From Paraburkholderia sabiae (lineage in GTDB: Bacteria; Pseudomonadota; Gammaproteobacteria; Burkholderiales; Burkholderiaceae): 64,000 nucleotides of DNA. Location of the stretch: NCBI RefSeq assembly GCF_030412785.1, contig NZ_CP125296.1, positions 434,001-498,000 on the forward strand, given 5' to 3'. Below are positions 45,123 through 54,393 of this stretch, piece by piece. Made by a program: the position numbers and the translations under genes. A model generated the notes under the pieces. The model had not been told where the DNA came from. It saw only the letters and a list, made by a program, of their open reading frames with translations, and did no database searches. The first letter of the stretch is position 1, and every line of letters begins with the position of its first letter.

Positions 45123-45446
45123 ATGAATAGCACAATGGTTAGATCAATCCGGGCGCATTTGATAACGGCGTCAATCGCAGCAACATGCATCAACGCGGTT
45201 GTGCTCGTGTCGATGTTTGTCTTCGGCGTCAACGAGTCCACGTTCGAGACTAGCGGGTTCAGGCTTGCCGTCATTGCCACGGACGCCATTGCAACGGGCT
45301 TGACGCGATTGTTCGCGCTCGGCGCCTATCGCTATGCGCTACAGCAATCGGACATGTACGCAGCAATTAGCGAGGGCGGCTACGTACATGACGTGCGTCG
45401 ATTCCGGGCGCTCGTGTCGCTGCATCTTCGTTTCTCCGGTGTCTGA
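45123..45446 (+). CDS. Small membrane protein of unknown function preceding hpnI
   Basis: A 107-residue protein with two hydrophobic stretches (LITASIAATCINAVVLVSMF; RLAVIATDAIATGLTRLFAL) and a basic C-terminus (VRRFRALVSLHLRF). It ends 17 bases before hpnI on the same strand and may be co-transcribed. No family is recognised, so its link with hopanoids is by position only. Confidence 0.5.
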   Translation: MNSTMVRSIRAHLITASIAATCINAVVLVSMFVFGVNESTFETSGFRLAVIATDAIATGLTRLFALGAYRYALQQSDMYAAISEGGYVHDVRRFRALVSLHLRFSGV

Positions 45447-45463
45447 CAGGGCGGATCGCACAC

Positions 45464-46678
45464 ATGACATCGGACGCATTGGCTTTGGCTGCGCCACTCA
45501 TGTCATTCGATGAGGCACGCCTTGTTTTGACCTGTTTTTTCGGGCTATGCGCTGCATTCGGAGTCGTCTACACGATCATTGCAACGGTTCTCGTCGGACC
45601 TTTCTTTGCCCGACGCTCGCCTGCATGTGAACGCTATCCTCCCGTGACGGTCATCAAGCCGCTAAGCGGAATGGAGGCGACACTTCTGTCGAATCTGCGG
45701 AGTTTCTGCGAACAGGATTATCCGGGAACGGTGCAGTATCTTTTTGGCGTGCATGACGCGGGCGATCCCGCACTCGATGTCGTCAGAGAACTTCAGGTTC
45801 TATATCCCGCCGTGCATATCACCACCATCGTGAACAGCGCACTGCATGGCTGCAACAGGAAGGTCAGCAATCTCATCAACATGCTTCCGTCCGCCGAATA
45901 CGATGTTTTCGTTTTTGCGGACAGCGATGTCACCGTTGCCGGCGACTATCTGTCGCGCGTCGTCGGCGAACTGGAGACGGAAGGCGTCGGGCTCGTCACA
46001 TGCGCATATGTCGGCGTACCTGACCCTGGGTTCTGGCCGCAGTTATCCGCGAGGGCGGTCGACTACCAGTTCTTGCCGGGCGTCGTGGCCGGTCTGCGAG
46101 CAGGGCTTGCACAGCCGTGCTTCGGACAGACCATCGTCATGCGGCGCGAGACGCTCGATGCGATCGGCGGACTTGGCCAGTTTGCCGGTCTGCTTGCCGA
46201 AGACCACGCAATCGGCGTCGCCGTACGGGCGACGGGACAGAAGGTGGTGGTGCCGGGTTTCGTCGTCGGGCATGCTTGCCCTGAGTCGACGGCGGTGCGC
46301 CTGATGGAACACGAGTTGCGATGGAGCCGCACGATCCGGCGTATCGATCCCATTGGCCACGCGGGCTCCGCGCTGAGCTATCCGGTTGCATGGGCGGCGC
46401 TTGCACTCATGACAGGCGGAGCGCCTGTCTGGGCCGTGCTCCAGTTCGTCATCGCGCTGGCCGCGAGGGCGCTGCTTCAGTCACGTATCGACGCGCTCCT
46501 GAAGCGGCCCGTTCGCAGCTTGTGGCTACTGCCGTTGTGGGATCTTCTCGCATTCGCCATACTTTGCCTGAGCTTTTCTTCGTCGCGCATCGTCTGGCGC
46601 GGAGTCAGTTTCCGCGTCGATGGCCGCGGAATGTTGACGGTCGAACCAGGGCGATCGTCTGCCGATCGCGCCAGCTGA
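45464..46678 (+). CDS. hpnI: Hopanoid-associated glycosyltransferase HpnI
   Basis: A 404-residue membrane glycosyltransferase of the ceramide-glucosyltransferase-like GT21 group. An N-terminal helix precedes PPVTVIKPLSGMEATLLSNL, the DxD-type FVFADSDVTVAGDYLSRVV and the acceptor-side HELRWSRTIRR; two or three helices follow at the C-terminus. HpnI transfers N-acetylglucosamine to bacteriohopanetetrol on the way to glucosaminyl-BHT. The HpnK deacetylase gene that normally follows is not here; hpnL-like gene follows by 18 bases. Confidence 0.85.
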   Translation: MTSDALALAAPLMSFDEARLVLTCFFGLCAAFGVVYTIIATVLVGPFFARRSPACERYPPVTVIKPLSGMEATLLSNLRSFCEQDYPGTVQYLFGVHDAGDPALDVVRELQVLYPAVHITTIVNSALHGCNRKVSNLINMLPSAEYDVFVFADSDVTVAGDYLSRVVGELETEGVGLVTCAYVGVPDPGFWPQLSARAVDYQFLPGVVAGLRAGLAQPCFGQTIVMRRETLDAIGGLGQFAGLLAEDHAIGVAVRATGQKVVVPGFVVGHACPESTAVRLMEHELRWSRTIRRIDPIGHAGSALSYPVAWAALALMTGGAPVWAVLQFVIALAARALLQSRIDALLKRPVRSLWLLPLWDLLAFAILCLSFSSSRIVWRGVSFRVDGRGMLTVEPGRSSADRAS

Positions 46679-46696
46679 CCGACACCCTGAGTTTCG

Positions 46697-47665
46697 ATGA
46701 TCAAACACCTCAGCCGATACACGGCACTCGCGGGACTTGCGATCGCCCTTTATACCGTCTGGCGCAGTCATCCTGCGCAGGTGCTGGATCTGCTGCGGGA
46801 CGCGGGCGCGGGCCTGCTCGTCGCGGCGCTTGCACACGTGCTTGCGATGCTTGCCAACGCACGCGACTGGCAGACGCTGATACGAGGCGCCAACCGGCCT
46901 GTGCTGGCTTCGATGTTGAAGCTCGTGTGGATACGGGAGTCGGTGAACTGCATGCTGCCCGTTGCGCGCGTCGGCGGAGAACTCGTATCGTTTCAGCTTC
47001 TCAAGCGATGGGGTCTGAGGACATCGACTGCCGCCGCGAGTCTCGTTGTCGACCTGCAGCTCACCATCATCAGCCAGTTCATTTTCACCATGGCGGCCGT
47101 CGGTTATCTGGCTGTCCATGGGGGCTCGGCCGTCGGACATGTGATTGGCGTTCTCTCGTGGAGCGCGGCGCTGCTCGTGCCCGTCCCCATCCTGTTCGCG
47201 CTCGTCCAGCACGCCAATCCGTTCGGGTTCGCTTCCAGGGCGCTTGGACGGCTGACGAGCGGCAAACTGGACGCACTGGTGGGGCCGTCGGTAAAGACCG
47301 ATCAGGCGATCAAGGCAATCTGGCGCAGACGCGGCGTGATCGTGCGATACCTGTTTCTATGGCAACCGCTTCAGTGCGCGGCGACGGCCTTCGAATTGTG
47401 GATTGCGTTGTACTTCCTTCGATCGGACACGAGCTATTCCGTAGTGCTGGTCATCGAGATCCTGATACAGGCGGTGAGCAGTGCCGCGTTCGTCGTGCCC
47501 GGCGCGCTGGGCGTCCAGGAGGGCGCTTTCGTCGTGATTGGCGGCTGGTTCGGAATCGAGCCGGCGACAAGCCTCGCGCTTGCGGGAGCACGCCGTATCC
47601 GCGATCTGATGTTCTACATTCCAGGGCTCGTTGCGTGGCATGTCTCGGTGCGCGATCGACCCTGA
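46697..47665 (+). CDS. hpnL: HpnL-like membrane protein (UPF0104 / hopanoid-associated)
   Basis: A 322-residue protein with about seven to eight helices and the family motifs WIRESVNCMLPVARVGGELV, ASLVVDLQLTIISQFIF and, near the end, VPGALGVQEGAFVVIGGWFG. This last E-G-A motif is typical of HpnL/LPG-flippase-like proteins. It is the neighbour of hpnI in several hopanoid loci and is thought to move or position hopanoid precursors. The substrate is not established. Confidence 0.8.
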   Translation: MIKHLSRYTALAGLAIALYTVWRSHPAQVLDLLRDAGAGLLVAALAHVLAMLANARDWQTLIRGANRPVLASMLKLVWIRESVNCMLPVARVGGELVSFQLLKRWGLRTSTAAASLVVDLQLTIISQFIFTMAAVGYLAVHGGSAVGHVIGVLSWSAALLVPVPILFALVQHANPFGFASRALGRLTSGKLDALVGPSVKTDQAIKAIWRRRGVIVRYLFLWQPLQCAATAFELWIALYFLRSDTSYSVVLVIEILIQAVSSAAFVVPGALGVQEGAFVVIGGWFGIEPATSLALAGARRIRDLMFYIPGLVAWHVSVRDRP

Positions 47666-48005
47666 TACATTGCCTTTTTATTTGCCTTCTAAATTGCAAC
47701 TAACTGTCTGCCGCGACCAACCCCGCCCGACGCTACCGCGCACTGCGTCTACAGATAGAGCGCAGCTACCTGCGTTCATCGCACGACGCAACGTCTGAAG
47801 TGAAACAAACCGACCCACTTCGACGTGCACCATCGACGGCGCGCGCTCAACGACAGTGCTAGTCTTTGCGCTGATTGCGCACACGCCGCCCTTGCGAACT
47901 TCATCTCGCGTCGCGGCTCTTAGCGAAGAACGATGACCCGCCGCCTGCGCACGGGCGACGCTCGCCGTGCGCCATGAATCAGACAACCGAGTCGAGGTAA
48001 CGTGA
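47666..48005. other. Intergenic region before the HAD hydrolase, no gene seen
   Basis: About 340 bases with no gene I can support. A minus-strand frame through it overlaps the HAD gene, has arginine/serine-rich composition and no ribosome site. No clear hairpin marks the end of hpnL. Confidence 0.4.
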
Positions 48006-48695
48006 ATGAACACACCATCAAGCAACGACGTTGTCTTCCTGTTCGATGTCGACAACACTCTGCTCGACAACGATCACGTCTTGACCGACTTACGCTCGCA
48101 CATGACGCGCCAGTTCGGCGAACAGAACAGCGCGCGCTACTGGCAGATCTTCGAGGAACTGCGCGCCGAGCTTGGTTATGCGGATTACCTCGGCGCCTTG
48201 CAGCGCTATCGCAACGAGCATCACGACGACACGCAGCTGTTGCTGATGTCCTGCTATCTGATCGACTATCCATTCGCGAACCGCATTTTTCCTGGCGCGC
48301 TCGATGCGCTTCGCTACGCGAGCCGCTTCGGCAAGACGGCGATTCTTTCGGATGGCGACGTCGTGTTCCAGCCGCGCAAGGTCTCGCGCTCGGGCTTGTG
48401 GGATGAAGTGGAAGGGCGCGTGCTGATCTACATCCACAAGGAACTGATGCTCGACAACGTGATCGCCCACTATCCAGCGCGGCACTATGTGATGGTCGAC
48501 GACAAGCTGCGCATTCTCACGGCGATGAAAGAGAAATGGGGCAGCCGCCTGACGACGATCTTTCCGCGTCAGGGACACTACGCGCTCGATGCCAAGGAAA
48601 CCGCGAAGTATCCGGACCCTGACATTACGATCGAAAGAATCGGCGAACTGACGTCGATCGATTTCGAGGCGTTGGTAGCGAAAGGCCGGCGCTAA
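48006..48695 (+). CDS. HAD-superfamily hydrolase
   Basis: A 229-residue protein with HAD motif I FLFDVDNTLLDND near residue 11, motif II around AILSDGD and motif IV near YVMVDDKLRILTAMKEKWG. The helical cap between motifs I and II is of the C1 type. HAD enzymes of this kind are small phosphatases. The substrate is not inferable. It stands alone between hpnL and the minus-strand LysR gene. Confidence 0.85.
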   Translation: MNTPSSNDVVFLFDVDNTLLDNDHVLTDLRSHMTRQFGEQNSARYWQIFEELRAELGYADYLGALQRYRNEHHDDTQLLLMSCYLIDYPFANRIFPGALDALRYASRFGKTAILSDGDVVFQPRKVSRSGLWDEVEGRVLIYIHKELMLDNVIAHYPARHYVMVDDKLRILTAMKEKWGSRLTTIFPRQGHYALDAKETAKYPDPDITIERIGELTSIDFEALVAKGRR

Positions 48696-48725
48696 GCGAG
48701 GCCAAATGAAACACGAGCACAGGCG

Positions 48726-49586
48726 CTATTCGCTCATCCATTCGCCGCTCAGATCGCTGCCCTGCAGCAGTTCGAGCAGCGTGCCGGCGGGTTGACTGAG
48801 CCGCTTGGCAGCGAGTGCGATGAATTCGACGTCGGGCAGTGCGGGCAGGCTCGCGCTGTTCACGGGCGGTGCGAGGCCGCGCGCCGACACGTACTGCGAT
48901 TTCGCCGTCAGTCCCAGGCCGCCGCGCGCAGCCGCGATGCAGCCCGCGTGGCTGCTGCTCGTGCAGATCACTTCCCAGCCGAAGCCTTTTTCCGCGAGCG
49001 CATTCAGCACGACGGCGCGCGTGACGCTCGGCTCCGCGACGAGCACGAGCGGCAACGGCTGTTCGAGATCGACGACCGTGCCCGGCCGCGCAATCCATTC
49101 GAGCCGCGATCGCAGCAACGGCGTGCCGCGGCGCTCGCCGAGCCGCCGTTTGCCGACGAGCAGATCGATCGAACCGGCATCGAGCAGTTCATACAGTCGG
49201 CTCGTCATGCCGATGGTGATTTCCAGTTCGACATCGGGATGCGCGTGGCGGAACGCGGCCAGTACGTTCGGCAGGGCGCCGAGCGCGATATCGTCCGATG
49301 TGCCGAGCCGCACGCGTCCCTTGAGACGCGGCTTGCGGAACTGCGATTCCGCGCGATTCATCGCCTGCAGGATCACGTTCGCATGCACGAGCAGCGCTTC
49401 GCCGTCGGCCGTCATCGCCAGCGAATGCGTGTCGCGCACGAACAGCCTTCTGCCGACGCTTTCTTCGAGGCGGCGGATATGTTCGCTGACGCTCGACTGA
49501 TTCAGTCCGAGCCGTTTGCCCGCTTCCGTGAAGCTGCGGCAACTGGTGACGGTCGCGAACGTCCTGAGCCAGAGGGGATTGAGCAT
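48726..49586 (-). CDS. LysR-family transcriptional regulator
   Basis: A 286-residue LTTR: winged helix at the N-terminus (PLWLRTFATVTSCRSFTEAG KRLGLNQSSVSEHIRRLEES) and a periplasmic-binding-protein-like effector domain (KGRVRLGTSDDIALGALPNV, RLGERRGTPLLRSRLEWIA). It is divergent from an MFS exporter gene, with an 8-bp inverted repeat in the gap, so it probably controls that gene. The effector is unknown. Confidence 0.9.
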   Translation of the reverse strand: MLNPLWLRTFATVTSCRSFTEAGKRLGLNQSSVSEHIRRLEESVGRRLFVRDTHSLAMTADGEALLVHANVILQAMNRAESQFRKPRLKGRVRLGTSDDIALGALPNVLAAFRHAHPDVELEITIGMTSRLYELLDAGSIDLLVGKRRLGERRGTPLLRSRLEWIARPGTVVDLEQPLPLVLVAEPSVTRAVVLNALAEKGFGWEVICTSSSHAGCIAAARGGLGLTAKSQYVSARGLAPPVNSASLPALPDVEFIALAAKRLSQPAGTLLELLQGSDLSGEWMSE

Positions 49587-49593
49587 GCGGCAT

Positions 49594-49616
49594 TGTCATC
49601 GGCAATTGCGATGACA
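49594..49616. promoter_or_regulatory. Inverted repeat TGTCATCG-N7-CGATGACA, candidate LysR site
   Basis: Perfect 8-base arms at 49594-49601 and 49609-49616 around seven bases, just upstream of the LysR start (49586) and 120 bases before the divergent MFS gene. Position and symmetry suit the recognition site of the adjacent LTTR. Confidence 0.5.
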
Positions 49617-49737
49617 GTCAATGGTTTCAGGCGGCTTCCCGATTGCCGTTGAAATCGATACCATGGCCGTTGCATCTGGACGAGCGCGCCTGAACCAGCA
49701 AGATCACCGCTTGCGCCGCGCCGCTCCGAACTTCATC

Positions 49738-51126
49738 ATGACCCGCGATTCCTCACAAACTGCGCTACTGTGGATCGTTGCCGCTGCCTTCTTCATGCAG
49801 GCGCTCGACACGACGATCGTCAACACCGCGCTGCCTTCGATGGCGCAAAGCCTTCACGCATCGCCGCTCGCGATGCAGCCTGTCGTCGTTTCCTACTCGC
49901 TGACGATGGCGCTCCTCACGCCCGCTTCCGGCTGGTTTGCCGACCGCTTCGGCACGCGCCGCGTGTACTTCGCGGCGATCCTCGTGTTCGTGCTCGGCTC
50001 GCTGTGCTGCGCGGGCGCACATACGCTCGATCAGCTCGTGATCGCGCGCGTGCTGCAAGGCGTCGGCGGATCGATGCTGCTGCCGATCGGGCGACTCGCC
50101 GTGTTGCGCAGCGTGCCGGGCGAGCAATACGTGTCGGCGCTCGCTTTCGTTTCGATTGCAGGGCAGGTGGGACCGATCGTCGGGCCGACGCTCGGCGGCT
50201 GGCTTACCGAAGCCATTTCGTGGCACTGGATCTTTCTCGTCAACGCGCCCGTCGGCGCGATCGGTCTGCTCGCCGTGCAGCGCTTCCTGCCGCACGACAA
50301 CGCGACGCATCCGCCGCCCTTCGATTTCATCGGCTGTGGACTGCTGTCGCTCGCGATGATCCTGCTCTCGCTCGCCATCGATCCGCCGATGAACGCTCAT
50401 CGCATTGAATGGTCCGTGGGCCTCGCGGTGGCGGGTGTGATCGCGGCGCTCGCGTACATTCCGCATGCGCGCACGAACGCGCGGCCGCTCTTCAGGCTCG
50501 CGCTATTCAGCGAACCGAATTTCAGCGTCGGGCTGATCGGCAATCTGCTGTGCCGGATCGGATCGAGCGCGGTGCCATTTATGTTGCCGCTGTTGATGCA
50601 GGTGCAACTCGGCTATTCGCCGTTGCGCTCGGGCCTGATGATGTTGCCCGCCGCCATCGCGGGCACCGTGTCGAAGCAATGGATCGCGCCGCTCATCAAG
50701 CGCTACGGCTATTCGGCGTTTCTGCTCGTGAATACGATGATCGTCGGCTCGACGATCGTGGCGTTCGCGCTCGTGTCGAGAGAGTCGTCGCCACTGCTGG
50801 AAATCGCGCTGCTCGCCGTGTTCGGCGCCGCCAACTCGATGCAGTTCGCCGCGATGAACAGCGTCACGCTCAAGGGTCTTTCGCACGCGGACGCGGGCAG
50901 CGGCAACAGCCTGTTTTCGATGGTGCAGATGCTGGCGATTGCGCTGGGCGTGTCGATCGGCGGCGGCCTCGTCAATCTGTTTTCCGCGCGCTGGGGCTCG
51001 TCGTCGGCGGGCTTCATGCTCAGCTTCGTGTGCGTCGGCGTGATCACGCTGCTGTCGGCGTTGGTGTTTCGCAGGCTCGATGTGTCGGCGGCGCGGCCCG
51101 CTGTTGCTGCACGCACGGCGCGCTGA
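49738..51126 (+). CDS. MFS drug/metabolite exporter (DHA2, 14-helix type, HsrA-like)
   Basis: A 462-residue transporter. SSQTALLWIVAAAFFMQALD TTIVNTALPSMAQ is the DHA2/EmrB-type opening, with the GWFADRFGTRR loop and VLQGVGGSMLLPIGRLAVLR motif C-like segment. About 13-14 helices follow. It likely exports drugs or metabolites by proton antiport. I take the ATG at 49738, which gives the usual N-terminus; the frame is open to 49621. It is divergent from the LysR gene. Confidence 0.87.
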   Translation: MTRDSSQTALLWIVAAAFFMQALDTTIVNTALPSMAQSLHASPLAMQPVVVSYSLTMALLTPASGWFADRFGTRRVYFAAILVFVLGSLCCAGAHTLDQLVIARVLQGVGGSMLLPIGRLAVLRSVPGEQYVSALAFVSIAGQVGPIVGPTLGGWLTEAISWHWIFLVNAPVGAIGLLAVQRFLPHDNATHPPPFDFIGCGLLSLAMILLSLAIDPPMNAHRIEWSVGLAVAGVIAALAYIPHARTNARPLFRLALFSEPNFSVGLIGNLLCRIGSSAVPFMLPLLMQVQLGYSPLRSGLMMLPAAIAGTVSKQWIAPLIKRYGYSAFLLVNTMIVGSTIVAFALVSRESSPLLEIALLAVFGAANSMQFAAMNSVTLKGLSHADAGSGNSLFSMVQMLAIALGVSIGGGLVNLFSARWGSSSAGFMLSFVCVGVITLLSALVFRRLDVSAARPAVAARTAR

Positions 51127-51134
51127 CACGCGCT

Positions 51135-52052
51135 TCAATCGCGCGCATGCGTGTGCGCCGCGCGCTCGACGAGATGATCGACCATGCGTTGCGCAGCCGG
51201 CTGTAGCGAGTCGAAATCGCGAAAGCACACGACAAATCTGCGCTTCGCCCATTCGTCCGTCAGCGGAATGACACGCACGTCGAGAATGCGCGCGTAAGTA
51301 TCGCCGACCACCTGCGGAATCACGCTGATGCCGAGCTTCGCGGCCACCACGCGAAACGCGGCATCGAAATTCGACACCACCGCCCTGTACGACACCGTGC
51401 CGCCCGCCCGCGCGGCGGCGCGCTGCAACATCATGTGCACGGCCGTTGTCGGCGGCAAGCCGACGTGTTCGTAGCCGAGCGTATCCGTGAAGCGCAGCGT
51501 CGCGCGCTTCGCCAGCGGATGTTCCGGATGCACGGCGAGCGCAAGCCGGTCCTCGCGATACGGCCGATGCTCGAGTCCTTCCAGATCCACATTGTCCCAG
51601 CACACGCCGACGGACGCGGCGCCTTCGCGCAAGCGCCGCACAAGATCGTGCGACAGCCACTCTTCGACATGCACGCGTATGTTCTCGTGCGCGGGCATGC
51701 TCATGAACGACGCGACATCATCCAGCAAGCTCTCCGCGATCGCCGATGCCGACGCACACACGCTTACGCTGCCGCGCAGGCCGCTGCCGAACGCGGCGAC
51801 GTCGCTGGCAATGCGGTCCATCGTGAACAGCACGTTGCGCGCGTGTTCGAGCAGCGCGACGCCCGCGGGCGTCGGCAGCACGCCGCGCCGCGAACGCGTG
51901 AAAAGCGGCACGCCGAGATCGCTCTCCAGTTGCGCGATCCGTTTGCTGACGGCGGACGGCTCGATGTGTTCGTCGTGCGCGGCGCGCGCCATGTTCTTGT
52001 GTTCGCAGACGGCCACCACCAGCCGCAAGGTTTTCAGGTCGATGTCGCGCAT
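51135..52052 (-). CDS. LysR-family transcriptional regulator of the HMG-CoA lyase operon
   Basis: A 305-residue LTTR: N-terminal MRDIDLKTLRLVVAVCEHKN, HTH at HDEHIEPSAVSKRIAQLESD, and an effector domain with GLRGSVSVCASASAIAESLL. It converges on the MFS gene (eight-base gap) and is divergent from the catabolic genes 52190-55833. A palindrome of the T-N11-A type in the gap (52072-52088) supports direct control. Confidence 0.9.
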   Translation of the reverse strand: MRDIDLKTLRLVVAVCEHKNMARAAHDEHIEPSAVSKRIAQLESDLGVPLFTRSRRGVLPTPAGVALLEHARNVLFTMDRIASDVAAFGSGLRGSVSVCASASAIAESLLDDVASFMSMPAHENIRVHVEEWLSHDLVRRLREGAASVGVCWDNVDLEGLEHRPYREDRLALAVHPEHPLAKRATLRFTDTLGYEHVGLPPTTAVHMMLQRAAARAGGTVSYRAVVSNFDAAFRVVAAKLGISVIPQVVGDTYARILDVRVIPLTDEWAKRRFVVCFRDFDSLQPAAQRMVDHLVERAAHTHARD

Positions 52053-52071
52053 CGGTTGTGTCTCCGTGTGA

Positions 52072-52088
52072 GTTTCCGTACGGGAAAC
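52072..52088. promoter_or_regulatory. Palindrome GTTTCC-N5-GGAAAC, candidate LysR box
   Basis: Six-base arms at 52072-52077 and 52083-52088 around five bases; the inner TTCC-N5-GGAA has the T-N11-A form typical of LTTR sites. It lies 20 bases upstream of the LysR start and about 100 bases before the HMG-CoA lyase gene. Confidence 0.5.
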
Positions 52089-52189
52089 CTGGCGCTTCCA
52101 AATTAGCGCTTTATGTATCGGATGGAATGTCTAAAGTTAGCACAACGCTGGCATTCGCAACGACCGGCATGCACACGGAGACAGCTTCC

Positions 52190-53137
52190 ATGCCCCCATT
52201 CCCCACGAACGTCGTGATCCGCGAAGTCGGCTTGCGCGACGGTCTGCAAAGCATTCAGACCATTCTCTCGACGCAACAGAAAATCGAATGGATCGCGGCT
52301 GCCTATGCCGCAGGTCAACGCGAGATCGAAGTCGGCTCGTTCGTCCCCGCGCGTCTGCTGCCTCAGCTCGCGGATACACACGAACTCGTCGCGTATGCGA
52401 AGACGCTGCCGGATCTGCGCGTGTCGGTGCTCGTGCCGAATCTGAAAGGCGCGGAGCGCGCGATCGATTCACAGGCCGATCTGATGCTCGTGCCGCTATC
52501 GGCGAGCCACGCGCACAGCCTCGCGAACCTGCGCAAGACGCCCGATGAAGTCGTGGCCGAAGTCGCCCGCATGCGTGCCGCGCGCGATGCGGCGGGCTCG
52601 AAGACGCTGATCGAAGGCGGCATCGGCACGGCGTTCGGCTGCACGATACAGGGCGCCGTCGATCACGCCGAAGTGCTGCGCTGCATGCAGGCGCTGCTCG
52701 ATGCGGGCGCGGATCGCGTGAGCATCGCGGATACCGTCGGTTACGCGAGTCCCGCTGCTGTGCGCGATCTGTTCGAGAAGGCGCGTCACATCGCGGGCGA
52801 GCGCTTCTGGTGCGGTCACTTTCACGACACGCGCGGCCTTGCGCTCGCAAACGTCTATGCGGCGCTGGAGACAGGCGTCGCACGTTTCGATGCGACGCTC
52901 GCGGGCATCGGCGGTTGTCCGCATGCGCCGGGCGCGAGCGGCAATGCGTCGAGCGAAGACCTCGCGTTCATGCTCGCGGACATGGGCATCGAAACGGGTA
53001 TCGACATCGAACAGTTACTCGCGTTGCGCGCGCAGGTCGCGCAGTGGCTGCCCGACGAAACGCTGCACGGCACGCTGTGGCTTGCGGGTTTGCCGAAGAC
53101 ATTTCAACAGCGCGCAATTCAAGCCGCTATTGCCTGA
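52190..53137 (+). CDS. Hydroxymethylglutaryl-CoA lyase (or related HMGL-family aldolase)
   Basis: A 315-residue TIM-barrel lyase: NVVIREVGLRDGLQSIQTIL (metal- and base-binding RDG), EVGSFV, EGGIGTAFGCTIQG, CGHFHDTRGLALANVYAALE and GIGGCPHAPGASGNASSEDL, the last containing the cysteine loop of HMG-CoA lyases. It cleaves 3-hydroxy-3-methylglutaryl-CoA, or a similar tertiary hydroxyacyl-CoA, to acetyl-CoA and a keto acid. The ATG at 52190 follows GGAGAC. It is co-directional with a CoA-transferase nine bases on. Confidence 0.9.
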   Translation: MPPFPTNVVIREVGLRDGLQSIQTILSTQQKIEWIAAAYAAGQREIEVGSFVPARLLPQLADTHELVAYAKTLPDLRVSVLVPNLKGAERAIDSQADLMLVPLSASHAHSLANLRKTPDEVVAEVARMRAARDAAGSKTLIEGGIGTAFGCTIQGAVDHAEVLRCMQALLDAGADRVSIADTVGYASPAAVRDLFEKARHIAGERFWCGHFHDTRGLALANVYAALETGVARFDATLAGIGGCPHAPGASGNASSEDLAFMLADMGIETGIDIEQLLALRAQVAQWLPDETLHGTLWLAGLPKTFQQRAIQAAIA

Positions 53138-53145
53138 GGATCGAC

Positions 53146-54297
53146 ATGAGCACTTCCACACGACTGCCGCTCGAAGGCGTGCGCGTCATCGAATTCACAC
53201 ACATGGTCATGGGCCCGACGTGCGGGATGATCCTCGCCGATCTCGGCGCCGAAGTCATCAAGGTCGAGCCGCCCGGCGGCGACAAGACGCGCAAGCTGCC
53301 GGGCCTCGGTATCGGATTTTTCCGCACGTTCAATCGCAACAAGAAGAGCGTCGTGCTCGATATCAACACGCCCGAAGGTCATGCGGCTGCGGAAGAACTG
53401 ATCGGCCAGTGCGACGTGATGCTCGAAAATTTCCGACCCGGTTTGATGACGAAGCTCGGTCTCGACTACGAGACGCTGTCGAAGAAGTATCCGCGTCTGA
53501 TCTATGTGTCGCACAAGGGCTTCCTGCCGGGACCGTACGAAAAGCGACTCGCGCTCGATGAAGTCGTGCAGATGATGGGCGGTCTCTCGTACATGACGGG
53601 GCCTGCGGGGCGTCCGTTGCGCGCGGGCACGTCGGTCAACGACATCATGGGTGGCATGTTCGGCGCGATTGGCGTGTTAGCCGCGCTGCGCGAGCGCGAT
53701 TTCACGGACCGTGGACAGGAAGTGCAAAGTGCGCTGTTCGAGAACTGCGTGTTCCTCGCGGGTCAGCATATGCAGCAATACGCGATGACGGGCGAAGCGC
53801 CGCCGCCGATGCCGTCGCGCGTTTCCGCGTGGAGCGTGTACGACGTCTTCACGCTTGCGAACGACGAGCAGTTGTTCATCGGCGCGGTGAGCGACAAGCA
53901 GTTCCTCACGCTGTGCGACGTGCTCGAACGGCCCGATCTCGCGAACGAACCGCAATTCGCGGACAACGCGATGCGCGTCGCCGTGCGCCCCGAGCTGCTC
54001 GCGCGGCTCGGCGACATCCTCAAGCATCATCGCGCGGAAGAACTCGCGCCGAAGCTCGAAGCGGCAGGCATTCCGTACGCGCCGATCGTGCGTCCCGATC
54101 AACTGTTCGACGATCCGCATCTGAAGCAGAGCGGCGGCCTCGTGCCGATGCAAACCGACGACGGCGACACGACGGAAGTCGTTCTTCTTCCGCTGACGAT
54201 GGGCGGCCGTAGACCCGGCGTGCGTCAGGCGCTGGCGAAAGTCGGCGAGCATACACAGGAGATTCTCGCGCGGCTGACGGGACGAGCCGCCGCGTGA
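53146..54297 (+). CDS. CaiB/BaiF family (type III) CoA-transferase
   Basis: A 383-residue family III CoA-transferase: LPLEGVRVIEFTHMVMGPTC, GMILADLGAEVIKVEPPGGD, NKKSVVLDINTPEGHAAAEE, DVMLENFRPGLMTKLG and QSALFENCVFLAGQHM. It would activate the free acid to its CoA thioester. Following the HMG-CoA lyase gene with an eight-base gap and preceding an MFS importer, it fits the first step of a transferase-lyase route. The acid may be 3-hydroxy-3-methylglutarate, citramalate or itaconate-derived; this is inference. Confidence 0.9.
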   Translation: MSTSTRLPLEGVRVIEFTHMVMGPTCGMILADLGAEVIKVEPPGGDKTRKLPGLGIGFFRTFNRNKKSVVLDINTPEGHAAAEELIGQCDVMLENFRPGLMTKLGLDYETLSKKYPRLIYVSHKGFLPGPYEKRLALDEVVQMMGGLSYMTGPAGRPLRAGTSVNDIMGGMFGAIGVLAALRERDFTDRGQEVQSALFENCVFLAGQHMQQYAMTGEAPPPMPSRVSAWSVYDVFTLANDEQLFIGAVSDKQFLTLCDVLERPDLANEPQFADNAMRVAVRPELLARLGDILKHHRAEELAPKLEAAGIPYAPIVRPDQLFDDPHLKQSGGLVPMQTDDGDTTEVVLLPLTMGGRRPGVRQALAKVGEHTQEILARLTGRAAA

Positions 54298-54393
54298 TTG
54301 ATTCAAACAAGAGGAAGTAGATAAACGAACGAAACACCAACCATCAGGCAATCAAACCAATTCATAGCCGGTGGAGACAATCAGGAGACACCT

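Noticed and set aside
47678..48070. Minus-strand open frame of 130 codons in the gap before the HAD gene
   Set aside because: It overlaps the start of the HAD gene, has no ribosome site and a low-complexity composition.
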